A stretch of 5,870 nt of DNA from Methylotenera sp. (lineage in GTDB: Bacteria; Pseudomonadota; Gammaproteobacteria; Burkholderiales; Methylophilaceae): assembly GCA_013816325.1 (NCBI GenBank), contig JACDEP010000138.1, forward strand, positions 1 to 5,870, written 5' to 3'. The translations under genes were made by a program, and so were the position numbers. This document shows, piece by piece, positions 1-5,870 of the stretch (positions are counted from its first letter, which is position 1; the number at the start of each line of letters is the position of its first letter). The notes below the pieces were generated by a model. That model saw only the letters and a program-made list of their open reading frames with translations. It was not told the origin of the DNA and did no database searches.

Positions 1-1
1 T

Positions 2-73
2 CCTCAAACGCGTAGAAATGAAGATTACTACGATCGCAATACCGACTTTAACCCGTTTGCACTCAAAAATTAA
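2..73 (+). CDS. possible C-terminal end of an upstream gene (partial, unidentified)
   Basis: The frame starting at base 2 is open from the window edge to a TAA at 71-73. It encodes a hydrophilic, Asp/Asn/Arg-rich tail ending in NPFALKN. Its composition looks like a genuine protein C-terminus, but 23 codons are too few to identify a family. The frame starting at base 3 is also open, to a TGA at 75-77, so the choice of frame rests only on composition. I do not recognise the product. If real, it lies on the same strand as nagZ and ends about 160 bases before it. Confidence 0.4.
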   Translation, partial: PQTRRNEDYYDRNTDFNPFALKN

Positions 74-151
74 GTGAGGCTTATAACTCAACGTTTCTAA
101 GTAATGTAAGGCGCGTACCGATAAATTGGACGCAACATATAGTGAATATGT

Positions 152-157
152 AAGGAG
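152..157 (+). promoter_or_regulatory. strong Shine-Dalgarno site AAGGAG, not placed for nagZ
   Basis: AAGGAG lies 7 bases before a TTG at 165-167. It is about 75 bases upstream of the nagZ ATG, far too distant to serve it directly. It is the best ribosome binding site in the nagZ leader and suggests that something starts at 165. The rest of 74-219 shows no gene; I could not pick out a convincing sigma-70 promoter there. Confidence 0.4.
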
Positions 158-164
158 AATTTTT

Positions 165-230
165 TTGGTCAGTAACACAGCATTACAACGAAAGCAATTG
201 AGAAGCAATTGCTGCAAAGTTGGTTTTTAA
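165..230 (+). CDS. possible 21-codon leader ORF coupled to nagZ
   Basis: This short frame starts with TTG 7 bases after AAGGAG and ends with TAA at 228-230, one base before the nagZ ATG at 232. The product would be 21 residues, basic (several Arg/Lys) with adjacent cysteines near the end; it matches no family that I know. nagZ itself has no clear Shine-Dalgarno site, so ribosomes finishing here could reinitiate on nagZ. The ORF contains the hairpin at 193-213. An ORF of this length can arise by chance, and TTG is a weak start, so the call rests on the ribosome binding site and the stop/start spacing. Confidence 0.3.
   Translation: MVSNTALQRKQLRSNCCKVGF
193..213 (+). promoter_or_regulatory. 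hairpin in the nagZ leader
   Basis: AGCAATTG (193-200) and CAATTGCT (206-213) form a perfect 8-bp inverted repeat around the loop AGAAG. It lies 18 bases before the nagZ ATG. The stem is AT-rich and is followed by a broken, not continuous, T-run, so it is a poor terminator. It could affect nagZ translation initiation, or it could be a protein-binding dyad. No function is demonstrated. Confidence 0.35.
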
Positions 231-231
231 T

Positions 232-1278
232 ATGTCACTAGGTCCCATCATGTTAGATGTTGTCGGCACGGAACTTACCGCTGATGACATTCGCCGTTTA
301 CAACATCCATTGGTTGGTGGCGTCATCTTGTTCAAACGCAATTATGTGAATAATGCGCAGTTAAAAGCACTGACAACGAGTATTCATGAAATTCGCCAGC
401 CGCCTTTGTTGATTGCGGTTGACCACGAGGGTGGTCGTGTACAGAGATTTAGAGACGGTTTTACTAAAATCCCGCCGATGCGTGAGTTCGGCAAAATCTG
501 GGATAAAAATCCTAAGAAGGCTAAAGAACTGGCAACAGAAGCTGGCTGGATTTTAGCCGCAGAATTGCGTGCGCATGGTGTGGATTTTAGTTTTACACCA
601 ATACTGGATATGGATTATGGCGATAGCTTGGTGATTGGCGACCGTGCCTTTCATTTAAATCCTCAGGCGATTAACGATTTAGCGTTCGCTTTGATGCAAG
701 GGCTTAAAAAAGGCGGTATGGCGGCGGTGGGCAAGCACTTTCCCGGGCATGGTTTTGTGGTGGCAGATTCGCACGTGAGTATGCCAATCGATGAACGAGA
801 GTTTGACGATATTGCCCAGCATGATATGCAGCCTTTCAGGAGGCTCATTGATGATGGCATCCAGGCCATTATGCCGGCGCATGTCATCTACCCGAAAGTG
901 GATGATAAACCGGCAGGGTTCTCGCCGCGCTGGCTGCAAAAAATCCTGCGTGAACGTTTAAGTTTTAATGGCGTGATTTTCAGCGATGATTTAAGTATGG
1001 AAGCCGCCACAGCAGGCGGTGACGTAGCAACCAGAGCGCTGGCTGCCCTGAATGCAGGGTGCGACATGGTTTTGCTGTGTAACCAGCCTGAAATGTCAGA
1101 TGAATTGCTGGAAAAGCTGCAATGGACTATTTCTGCACAAAGTCTTGCAAGATTGGCTCGTATGCATGGGCAAAAACATCCTGATAGTTTGGACACCTTG
1201 CATCAGAACGCAGAGTTCGTAAAAGCAGTGCATCAGGTTGCGCAAGTAGGTAAAACTGAAAGTGATTTTTTTGCGTGA
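232..1278 (+). CDS. nagZ: beta-N-acetylhexosaminidase NagZ
   Basis: This 348-residue protein is a glycoside hydrolase family 3 enzyme. In the cytoplasm it removes N-acetylglucosamine from GlcNAc-1,6-anhydro-MurNAc and its peptides during cell-wall recycling; in some bacteria those products also signal to beta-lactamase regulators. It has the expected single (beta/alpha)8 barrel length. Visible family motifs are the N-terminal LGPIMLDVVG, DHEGGRVQRF (about residues 64-73), KHFPGHG (168-174), the general acid/base loop with Asp179 and His181 (DSH), and the nucleophile motif SDDLSM with Asp252. All catalytic residues are present. The ATG at 232 is chosen because MSLGPIMLD is the usual NagZ N-terminus; the frame also allows a TTG at 220, which would add four residues. 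No good Shine-Dalgarno site precedes 232, which may mean coupling to the leader ORF. There is no signal peptide, consistent with cytoplasmic action. Confidence 0.96.
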   Translation: MSLGPIMLDVVGTELTADDIRRLQHPLVGGVILFKRNYVNNAQLKALTTSIHEIRQPPLLIAVDHEGGRVQRFRDGFTKIPPMREFGKIWDKNPKKAKELATEAGWILAAELRAHGVDFSFTPILDMDYGDSLVIGDRAFHLNPQAINDLAFALMQGLKKGGMAAVGKHFPGHGFVVADSHVSMPIDEREFDDIAQHDMQPFRRLIDDGIQAIMPAHVIYPKVDDKPAGFSPRWLQKILRERLSFNGVIFSDDLSMEAATAGGDVATRALAALNAGCDMVLLCNQPEMSDELLEKLQWTISAQSLARLARMHGQKHPDSLDTLHQNAEFVKAVHQVAQVGKTESDFFA

Positions 1279-1322
1279 CTTAGCTTTTAGCAAGCCAGAC
1301 GCAATTTGTAACAAAAATGTAC

Positions 1323-1351
1323 TTGAAACTTATAGTCTAAATCGCTATCTT
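1323..1351 (+). promoter_or_regulatory. candidate sigma-70 promoter for the BI-1 family gene
   Basis: TTGAAA (1323-1328) and TATCTT (1346-1351) are separated by 17 bases, matching the consensus hexamers at 5/6 and 4/6. A second reading, TTGTAA (1306-1311) with TATAGT (1331-1336), has a better -10 but a 19-base spacer. Either would put transcription of the downstream gene inside the 131-base gap after nagZ. No hairpin terminator for nagZ is apparent in this gap, so some read-through is possible. Confidence 0.35.
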
Positions 1352-1409
1352 AATCATAGTAGCAACATAGGCGCTTACGTGATGTTTATTAATTAAAGGA
1401 AATCAAACA

Positions 1410-2099
1410 ATGTTTGACGATATGCAAGTTATAGGTCGTTCAGAATCAACAGATTTAGCTACGAACCGGGTTTTACGCAATACTTATGCATTGTTGGGTC
1501 TTTCACTGGTACCAACAGTCATCGGTGCTTATCTTGGTCTGCAAATGGATTTTAGCTTTATTGCAATGCATCCTTTCATCTTCGGAATCGGCTCCCTAGT
1601 TGTAATGTTTGGGTTGTTCAAATTGATTGCGGTCAATCAAAATAGCAGCGTAGGTGTATGGCTACTATTGGGCGTAACTTTCTTATTCGGCCTGATGTTA
1701 GGCCCTATCCTGCAGCATGCGTTGCATCTGAGGAACGGCGGACAAATCGTAGCTTTAGCGGCGGCAGGTACGGGCATTACATTCCTGTCCTTGGCAGGTA
1801 TCGCTTCTTCACCAGCACGTGATTTTAGCTACTTAGGTAAATTCCTGTTCATTGGCCTAATTTTGGCACTGGTCGCTTCTTTGGCAAATATTTTCTTCCA
1901 GATTCCTGCCATGTCGCTAGCATTATCCGGTGTTTCTATTCTGATTTTCTCAGGCTATATTTTGTATGACGTAAATCAGATTGTACGCGGTGGTCAAACT
2001 AACTACATCATGGCAACCTTAAGCCTGTACCTGGATATCTACAATATCTTTGTTAATTTACTGAATATTCTGATGTCTTTAATGGGCAATCGTGATTAA
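1410..2099 (+). CDS. Bax inhibitor-1/YccA family integral membrane protein
   Basis: This 229-residue protein is almost entirely hydrophobic after a polar N-terminus of about 22 residues. Roughly seven transmembrane segments can be picked out, at about 26-45, 53-73, 82-102, 112-132, 142-163, 167-186 and 200-225. It belongs to the BI-1/YccA/YetJ (TMBIM) family. The diagnostic C-terminal block is present: SGYILYDVNQIVRGG, then LYLDIYNIFVNLL. Asp187 and Asp209 correspond to the Asp pair that in the Bacillus YetJ structure forms the pH-sensitive calcium-leak site. In enterobacteria YccA modulates the membrane protease FtsH; which role applies here cannot be told from sequence. A good Shine-Dalgarno site, AAAGGA (1395-1400), sits 9 bases before the ATG. 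The gene appears monocistronic, with its own candidate promoter and the strong terminator at 2118-2156. I give no symbol because the family has several paralogues (yccA, ybhL). Confidence 0.93.
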   Translation: MFDDMQVIGRSESTDLATNRVLRNTYALLGLSLVPTVIGAYLGLQMDFSFIAMHPFIFGIGSLVVMFGLFKLIAVNQNSSVGVWLLLGVTFLFGLMLGPILQHALHLRNGGQIVALAAAGTGITFLSLAGIASSPARDFSYLGKFLFIGLILALVASLANIFFQIPAMSLALSGVSILIFSGYILYDVNQIVRGGQTNYIMATLSLYLDIYNIFVNLLNILMSLMGNRD

Positions 2100-2117
2100 T
2101 GTTTAGTGTTAGGTTCA

Positions 2118-2156
2118 AGCAATAAAAAACCCGCTATGAGCGGGTTTTTTATTGCT
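2118..2156. terminator. bidirectional Rho-independent terminator
   Basis: AGCAATAAAAAACCCGCT (2118-2135) and AGCGGGTTTTTTATTGCT (2139-2156) form a perfect 18-bp inverted repeat with a 3-base ATG loop. The GC-rich core CCCGCT/AGCGGG is flanked by A6 on one side and T6 on the other. It therefore reads as a stem plus U-tract on both strands. It begins 18 bases after the BI-1 stop on the plus strand and lies about 30 bases after the small secreted protein gene on the minus strand, ending both convergent transcripts. Confidence 0.93.
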
Positions 2157-2186
2157 GTTTGCTTTATTGCTAACGTTTTATTGTGC

Positions 2187-2510
2187 TTACGGTCTTACAT
2201 CTGAATTGTGTTTATCTGCATAAATCTCTTTGCTGTTTGCGTTCAAGTCTTTATGCAAATCAACGCGTTCTGCCTTGCTCAATTGCCCGTCAGATTTATA
2301 GGCACGTTCTTTTTGACGTAGCTCACGTTGGTCGCCACGTAAGTCCTTAGCTTCGCTACGGGTCAGCTCTCCCGATTTTACGCCTTGGGCAACTCTTTCA
2401 TGCTGGTGATGTTGGCGCTGATTGACTTTTGGGTCTTTAACTCCGGCGTAGGCGGCATTCATGAAAAAAGCGGATGCAATCAAACTTACAAACATTATTT
2501 TTTTATTCAT
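2187..2510 (-). CDS. small secreted protein of unknown function with internal repeat
   Basis: This 107-residue precursor has a clear Sec signal peptide: MNKK, a hydrophobic core, then cleavage predicted after NAAYA (residue 22). The mature part is about 85 residues, periplasmic or secreted, highly charged, with a His/Gln patch (QRQHHQHER) and predicted helical. It contains two similar units 28 residues apart, with pattern G-x-L-[TS]-[RK]-x-E-x-x-D-L at about 47-57 and 75-85. These resemble EF-hand halves, but the first Asp ligands are missing, so calcium binding is doubtful. I recall similar small exported proteins as common hypotheticals in proteobacteria; no function is known to me. AGGAG (2519-2523) stands 8 bases before this ATG and 5 before an adjacent upstream ATG (2511-2513). 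A longer start at 2582 would place a polar extension before the signal peptide and is unlikely. The gene lies 88 bases after tadA on the same strand and probably has its own promoter. Confidence 0.85.
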   Translation of the reverse strand: MNKKIMFVSLIASAFFMNAAYAGVKDPKVNQRQHHQHERVAQGVKSGELTRSEAKDLRGDQRELRQKERAYKSDGQLSKAERVDLHKDLNANSKEIYADKHNSDVRP

Positions 2511-2528
2511 CATTTGGTCTCCTGAAAG

Positions 2529-2548
2529 TGTTGATGTTGTCATCAACA
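2529..2548 (-). promoter_or_regulatory. hairpin just upstream of the small secreted protein's ribosome binding site
   Basis: TGTTGATG and CATCAACA form a perfect 8-bp stem with a 4-base loop. On the minus strand the hairpin ends only 5 bases before the AGGAG Shine-Dalgarno site (2519-2523). It would be in the 5' untranslated region if the promoter at 2565-2593 is used. No T-run follows, so it is not a terminator. It may stabilise the mRNA or tune translation; this is inference. Confidence 0.4.
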
Positions 2549-2564
2549 GCTTACTAACGCAGTG

Positions 2565-2593
2565 ATTAGAAAATCCGTGCACAAGTGTGCAAA
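2565..2593 (-). promoter_or_regulatory. candidate promoter for the small secreted protein
   Basis: On the minus strand TTTGCA (2593-2588) and TCTAAT (2570-2565) are separated by 17 bases, matching the sigma-70 consensus at 4/6 and 5/6. Transcription would start near 2558, giving a leader of roughly 45 bases that contains the hairpin at 2529-2548. The -35 element overlaps the dyad TGCACA-AG-TGTGCA at 2578-2591, which could be an operator. This is a match by eye in an AT-rich gap. Confidence 0.35.
2578..2591. repeat. 14-bp dyad TGCACA-AG-TGTGCA after tadA
   Basis: The 6-bp arms are perfect inverted copies with a 2-base centre. The dyad begins 7 bases beyond the tadA stop codon on the minus strand. 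It is too short, with too tight a loop, and lacks a following T-run, so it is a poor terminator. Its symmetry and overlap with the candidate -35 box suggest a possible regulator binding site. Confidence 0.35.
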
Positions 2594-2598
2594 ATAAA

Positions 2599-3084
2599 TT
2601 AAGACTGAATACTTTTCTTGCGTCTGGCTGAAAAAAATCCAGAAAGCAAGGCGCCGCATTCTGTTGCCATGATGCCTCGGGTGACTTCTGTATGATGATT
2701 AAGCTTAGTTTCGTCCATCAGGTTAATGACACTGCCGCAGGCGCCGGTTTTAGGATCGCTAGCGCCGTATACCAATCGGGCAATACGTGCGTGGTGGATA
2801 GCCCCGGAACACATGGCGCAGGGCTCCAAACTAACGTACAGGGTGCAGTCTATTAAACGGTAATTCCCTAGCTGTTTAGCTGCATCGCGCATGGCCATAA
2901 TCTCAGCGTGAGCGGTAGGGTCGCTAGTGCCTATTGGCGCATTACTGCCGCGACCAATGACCTCACCATCTTTAACGACAATAGCCCCCACCGGCACTTC
3001 GCCTGCTTCACCAGCCTGTTGTGCAAGCTGCAGCGCTTGTTGCATAAAGGCCATGTCTACATCATTTAAATTTTTGTTACTCAT
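2599..3084 (-). CDS. tadA: tRNA-specific adenosine deaminase TadA
   Basis: This 161-residue cytoplasmic zinc enzyme converts the wobble adenosine A34 to inosine, chiefly in tRNA-Arg(ACG), so that one tRNA reads CGU, CGC and CGA codons. The deaminase signature is complete: HAEI with zinc ligand His59 and proton-shuttling Glu61, and PCAMC with zinc ligands Cys89 and Cys92. The substrate-loop segment YGASDPKTGACGS contains Asp110, matching Asp108 of Escherichia coli TadA. The length is normal for the family. The start codon lies inside the end of tgpA as ATGA (4-base overlap), with an AAGG ribosome binding site 4 bases upstream, so the two genes are translationally coupled. A second gene on the same strand follows after a gap with its own candidate promoter. 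Confidence 0.96.
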   Translation of the reverse strand: MSNKNLNDVDMAFMQQALQLAQQAGEAGEVPVGAIVVKDGEVIGRGSNAPIGTSDPTAHAEIMAMRDAAKQLGNYRLIDCTLYVSLEPCAMCSGAIHHARIARLVYGASDPKTGACGSVINLMDETKLNHHTEVTRGIMATECGALLSGFFSARRKKSIQS

Positions 3085-5045
3085 TTGACCTTGAAGCCTT
3101 TTACTAATTGTTTTAGCAGATTGAGCGTATTTTTGGGTTTGTCACCCTGGTTTGCTGGCGCATACTGCATAGACGAGTATAGATTCGAGATTTTTTGGAT
3201 GTCTTGTGCCTTTTCCGGCAATTTTGCAGCTGCGCGCTGCGCAAAATCTAGCACACCTTCATGGTTAGCTTTAATTACGCTAACCCTAGCCAGTTTTATT
3301 AAAAATCGTTGATAAGTTTTTTTAAGCGGGTCCAGTACTACCGCTTTGTTGCGCAATAGCACATAACTCAGTATGAGCAGCAATATAATCATTGTACCCA
3401 CCAATATCAAACCTATATCTTCCCAAACGATTTTTTTGCCTAATAACTTCTTCAGCAGACTTAATTGTTTTTTCTCATCGTAACCCAATACCCATTGGTT
3501 CCAGCCATTATTGATAGCATCCCAGTTGAGGTAAAGACTCTTAAGCATAGGGTAATCGCGGCGCGCCAAAAATGGCAGTAAAGCTGAATCCGCTACTGAA
3601 GAGATGCCATATTCAATTCGGTTGGGTGAGACCGCGGCTGTAGGGTCTATACGCACCCAGCCCTTATTTTCCAACCAGACTTCCGCCCATGCATGTGCGT
3701 CTGATTGGCGAACGATCAAATAGTGACCGTTAGGATTAAGCTCACCGCCTTGATAACCGGTAATGATACGCGCCGGCAGCCCGGCAGCCCGCATGAGGTA
3801 AACAAAGCTGCTGGCGTAATGCTCACAAAAGCCGCGTTGGGTGTTGAACAGGAAATCATCCACCGGTTCACGACCTAATAATGGCGGCGCCAAAGTATAG
3901 ATAAAAGGCTGCTCGCGGAACATGGTGAGTGCAGCTTTGATGATTTCTTCTGGGGATTTTTTTTCATCCAACCATTGCTTGGCTAATTGGTGGGTTTTAG
4001 GGTTCTCATCTTCCAACAATTGCAGCGATAGTACGCGCTCGCGGTCACCCAGTGTCTTACCTAGCAGGTAATGCGTGCTGGATTGTCCATCGTAGCGAAT
4101 CCGTGCGCGCACAGGGTTTTTAGAAAGTACCTGCATATCCTGTTTAACCGTGGCATCGGGCGGCAAGCTGGTCGGTATATCCAGCATTAATAACCAATTA
4201 CGGTTATGCGGTTCCAGCGTAATAGTGTAGTCCGTAACTGGACCGGAAGTCTCCAAAGATTCTCTAGGAAGAATGAGATGGTCACTGGTCATTTGCCATT
4301 TCCGGCCTTCCTGGTGCCACAGTACCGGACCGCGCCAGTAAAGTTGATTATTAGGTGGTATTGCAGATTTGAATTCCACGCGAAAGGCTATTTTGCTGGA
4401 TAAGCTCAGATTGCTGATACTACCGGGTTCCATGCTGTCCGATAGACCGGTCATGCCACTGTATGCATCTTTGGGAATGCCCCACAGCGGACCAGGGATG
4501 CGGGGGAACAATACAAACAGCACCAGCATAATGGGTACAGCTTGTAACAACATGGTGGCGGCTAACTTGGCTTGGGTAAGCCAGTGCAACTGGTTATTGG
4601 AGTGCGTGACGGAAATCAGGCATGCGGTCAGTCCTAGCAGTGCGGCTACTATGGCGAAGAACACCCCTATCGCTTGGGTGAATAACAGCACATTGACTGT
4701 CAGGAAATAACCCAGAGCCACCATCACAATGTAATCACGCTTGCTTTTGGTTTCCAGCAACTTAAGCGCCAGCATCACCAAAAACAGGGCGATGCTGGCA
4801 TCGCGCCCTAAGAAACTGCCATAAGCGGCGAGTACCGCTAAGCCGCCGGCGATAGTCATGGGTAGACGAATCCAGAGTTTAGGGTAAGACCAATTGTTTT
4901 TTTCCATCAGGTAGCGCCATACCGCGAAAACGATAAAGCAGGTGGGAATCCAGCTCTCCAGATTAATTGCTAGCAAGCTAAACGTCACAGTCAGTGAAGC
5001 CAGTAGCCATAATAGGGTTTGCATGGAGCGAGAGACTTTCATCAT
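3081..5045 (-). CDS. tgpA: TgpA-type membrane transglutaminase (DUF3488/DUF4129)
   Basis: The chosen start gives 654 residues, close to the size of Pseudomonas aeruginosa TgpA. The layout is: an N-terminal block of about six or seven transmembrane helices (residues about 10-180, DUF3488), a periplasmic transglutaminase-like domain, one C-terminal helix (about 543-565), and a cytoplasmic DUF4129 tail. The catalytic triad is intact: Cys407 in RGFCEHYASSF, His451 in DAHAWAEVW and Asp467 in RIDPTAA. The family is needed for normal growth in P. aeruginosa; the physiological substrate is not settled, though an envelope role is likely. The paired ATGs at 5045 and 5042 lie 8 bases after the DUF58 stop, behind a weak AGAGA site, and are immediately followed by the first helix. 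A GTG at 5081 would add 12 residues and overlap DUF58 by 28 bases. Upstream is DUF58; downstream tadA overlaps by 4 bases. A MoxR ATPase would be the expected partner outside the window. Confidence 0.92.
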   Translation of the reverse strand: MMKVSRSMQTLLWLLASLTVTFSLLAINLESWIPTCFIVFAVWRYLMEKNNWSYPKLWIRLPMTIAGGLAVLAAYGSFLGRDASIALFLVMLALKLLETKSKRDYIVMVALGYFLTVNVLLFTQAIGVFFAIVAALLGLTACLISVTHSNNQLHWLTQAKLAATMLLQAVPIMLVLFVLFPRIPGPLWGIPKDAYSGMTGLSDSMEPGSISNLSLSSKIAFRVEFKSAIPPNNQLYWRGPVLWHQEGRKWQMTSDHLILPRESLETSGPVTDYTITLEPHNRNWLLMLDIPTSLPPDATVKQDMQVLSKNPVRARIRYDGQSSTHYLLGKTLGDRERVLSLQLLEDENPKTHQLAKQWLDEKKSPEEIIKAALTMFREQPFIYTLAPPLLGREPVDDFLFNTQRGFCEHYASSFVYLMRAAGLPARIITGYQGGELNPNGHYLIVRQSDAHAWAEVWLENKGWVRIDPTAAVSPNRIEYGISSVADSALLPFLARRDYPMLKSLYLNWDAINNGWNQWVLGYDEKKQLSLLKKLLGKKIVWEDIGLILVGTMIILLLILSYVLLRNKAVVLDPLKKTYQRFLIKLARVSVIKANHEGVLDFAQRAAAKLPEKAQDIQKISNLYSSMQYAPANQGDKPKNTLNLLKQLVKGFKVK

Positions 5046-5053
5046 AGTCTCTA

Positions 5054-5870
5054 TCACATTAATGCCAGCGCGCTTAAGCACTGATGGTAATGTGCGTCGC
5101 CGGAATTAGGATTAATTTGAACTTGCGGTAAACGCAGGCCGTATTGCAGACGGTTTGCTTCAGCATCCAAAACCCAGCGGGTAAGCTGGCTGATGCGTTG
5201 CTCGACATTGTCACCGACCGTTGCTTCCCAATCCAGCCAAAGGGGAGACACGGCTTCACCTTGGAACTGCTTGGTCAGCAGACCTTGTTCGCGCGAGGAA
5301 GCTTTCCAATCCACGCGTTTGGGGGAGTCGCCGAACTGATAAGTGCGATGTCCGGCAAAATCGTCATCGCCTTGCGTGTTGCGAAGATTGCCGCTGGTGC
5401 CGGATTCATATGCGCTGGGGATGACCAAGCTATGCGGGCTGGGAGCTGGGTAGATCAGACATTGGCTTTCGATTTCTGCATAGGCCCACACATGGAAAAA
5501 AGAAACCGGAAACTCGGTAGAAAAAACCACACGGGGTGCTTTAAGCCAGCCGCGCTTAGTGCTTGGTAATGCAAGTTTGAACATATTTTCGCCCAAAGCG
5601 GTAACATCCTGCGTGTCACTCTCTTGTTCGGAAAATTTCGCTTCGATTCCGTAACGCGCACGGTTGCTATCCTCTGATATTACGATTTCGAAAGTAGCGG
5701 TTTCGCCGGCAAATACCGACTGTGATCGGCGGAATGAGAGATTCAGGTTGACCAAGTTGCGCCAGCTATGCAGCATGCTGATAGAGCCTAATCCCGCCAG
5801 TAAGAACGTCATGGCAAAACCTAAGCTAAGCGAATAATTGATAGAGCCGGTTAATAGCGCAAGTAATAAT
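5054..5870 (-). CDS. DUF58 domain-containing protein (N-terminus cut by window edge)
   Basis: The frame stays open to the right edge, past an internal ATG at 5812. The residues before that ATG (…LTGSINYSLSLGFA) continue naturally into the usual N-terminal membrane hairpin, so the gene starts outside the window; 272 codons are visible. After the hydrophobic N-terminus comes a beta-rich region, then the DUF58 signature at about 5299-5368: GDDDFAGHRTYQFGDSPKRV followed by DWKAS and, a little later, LLTKQF. DUF58 proteins are membrane-anchored, related to von Willebrand A-like folds, and typically encoded with a MoxR AAA+ ATPase and a TgpA-like transglutaminase; their exact activity is unclear. 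The stop TGA (5056-5054) lies 8 bases before the tgpA ATG pair, indicating an operon. No fault or frameshift is visible in the fragment. Confidence 0.92.
   Translation of the reverse strand, partial: LLLALLTGSINYSLSLGFAMTFLLAGLGSISMLHSWRNLVNLNLSFRRSQSVFAGETATFEIVISEDSNRARYGIEAKFSEQESDTQDVTALGENMFKLALPSTKRGWLKAPRVVFSTEFPVSFFHVWAYAEIESQCLIYPAPSPHSLVIPSAYESGTSGNLRNTQGDDDFAGHRTYQFGDSPKRVDWKASSREQGLLTKQFQGEAVSPLWLDWEATVGDNVEQRISQLTRWVLDAEANRLQYGLRLPQVQINPNSGDAHYHQCLSALALM

Noticed and set aside
663..1314. Several minus-strand ORFs opposite nagZ
   Set aside because: They overlap intact nagZ catalytic motifs on the other strand and show no domain or ribosome binding site.
2511..2582. N-terminal extension of the small secreted protein to a start at 2582
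   Set aside because: It would put 24 polar residues ahead of a textbook signal peptide, and the strong AGGAG site fits the internal ATG pair.
2578..2591. Dyad after tadA as a Rho-independent terminator
   Set aside because: The stem is only 6 bp with a 2-base centre and no T-run follows on the minus strand.
4369..4710. 113-codon plus-strand ORF opposite tgpA
   Set aside because: It is antisense to the conserved membrane and periplasmic part of tgpA, with no family features; it is a shadow frame.
5144..5569. 141-codon plus-strand ORF opposite the DUF58 gene
   Set aside because: It lies entirely antisense to a well-supported DUF58 coding region. Its translation has no recognisable domain, and its composition looks like reversed coding sequence.
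1..5870. Mobile element, CRISPR array, defence system or RNA gene
   Set aside because: No transposase, integrase, spaced direct repeats or tRNA/rRNA-like sequence was seen by eye. The genes are housekeeping or envelope-related with normal spacing.

Overview
This looks like an ordinary chromosomal segment of a Gram-negative proteobacterium. It combines a NagZ muropeptide-recycling enzyme, a TgpA/DUF58 envelope gene pair, and signal-peptide and codon usage typical of a beta- or gammaproteobacterium with intermediate GC content. A methylotrophic betaproteobacterium (Methylophilaceae-like) is my best guess from the overall protein flavour, but that is an impression and not a demonstrated assignment.

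Layout. Positions 1-73 hold what may be the last codons of an upstream plus-strand gene. A roughly 150-base leader follows; it contains a good Shine-Dalgarno site in front of a possible 21-codon leader ORF and a hairpin. Next come nagZ (232-1278, +) and, after a 131-base gap with a candidate promoter, a seven-helix Bax inhibitor-1/YccA family membrane protein (1410-2099, +). A perfect 18-bp-stem bidirectional terminator (2118-2156) separates these from everything to the right, which lies on the minus strand and is transcribed towards it. Reading that strand in the direction of transcription: a DUF58 protein (5870-5054, cut by the window edge), a TgpA-type membrane transglutaminase (5045-3081), the tRNA adenosine deaminase tadA (3084-2599, overlapping tgpA by ATGA), and a small secreted protein of unknown function (2510-2187) that seems to have its own promoter.

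How the genes relate. DUF58 and TgpA-type proteins usually sit together behind a MoxR-type AAA+ ATPase, which would be expected just beyond the right edge. tadA is translationally coupled to the end of this operon although its job, making inosine at the tRNA wobble position, has no evident link to the envelope. nagZ acts in the cytoplasm on recycled cell-wall fragments. The BI-1 protein is an independent unit.

No mobile element, CRISPR array, tRNA, rRNA or clearly new multi-gene system is visible. The points most worth a second look are the small secreted protein with an internal repeat, the possible leader ORF coupled to nagZ, and the tadA coupling.
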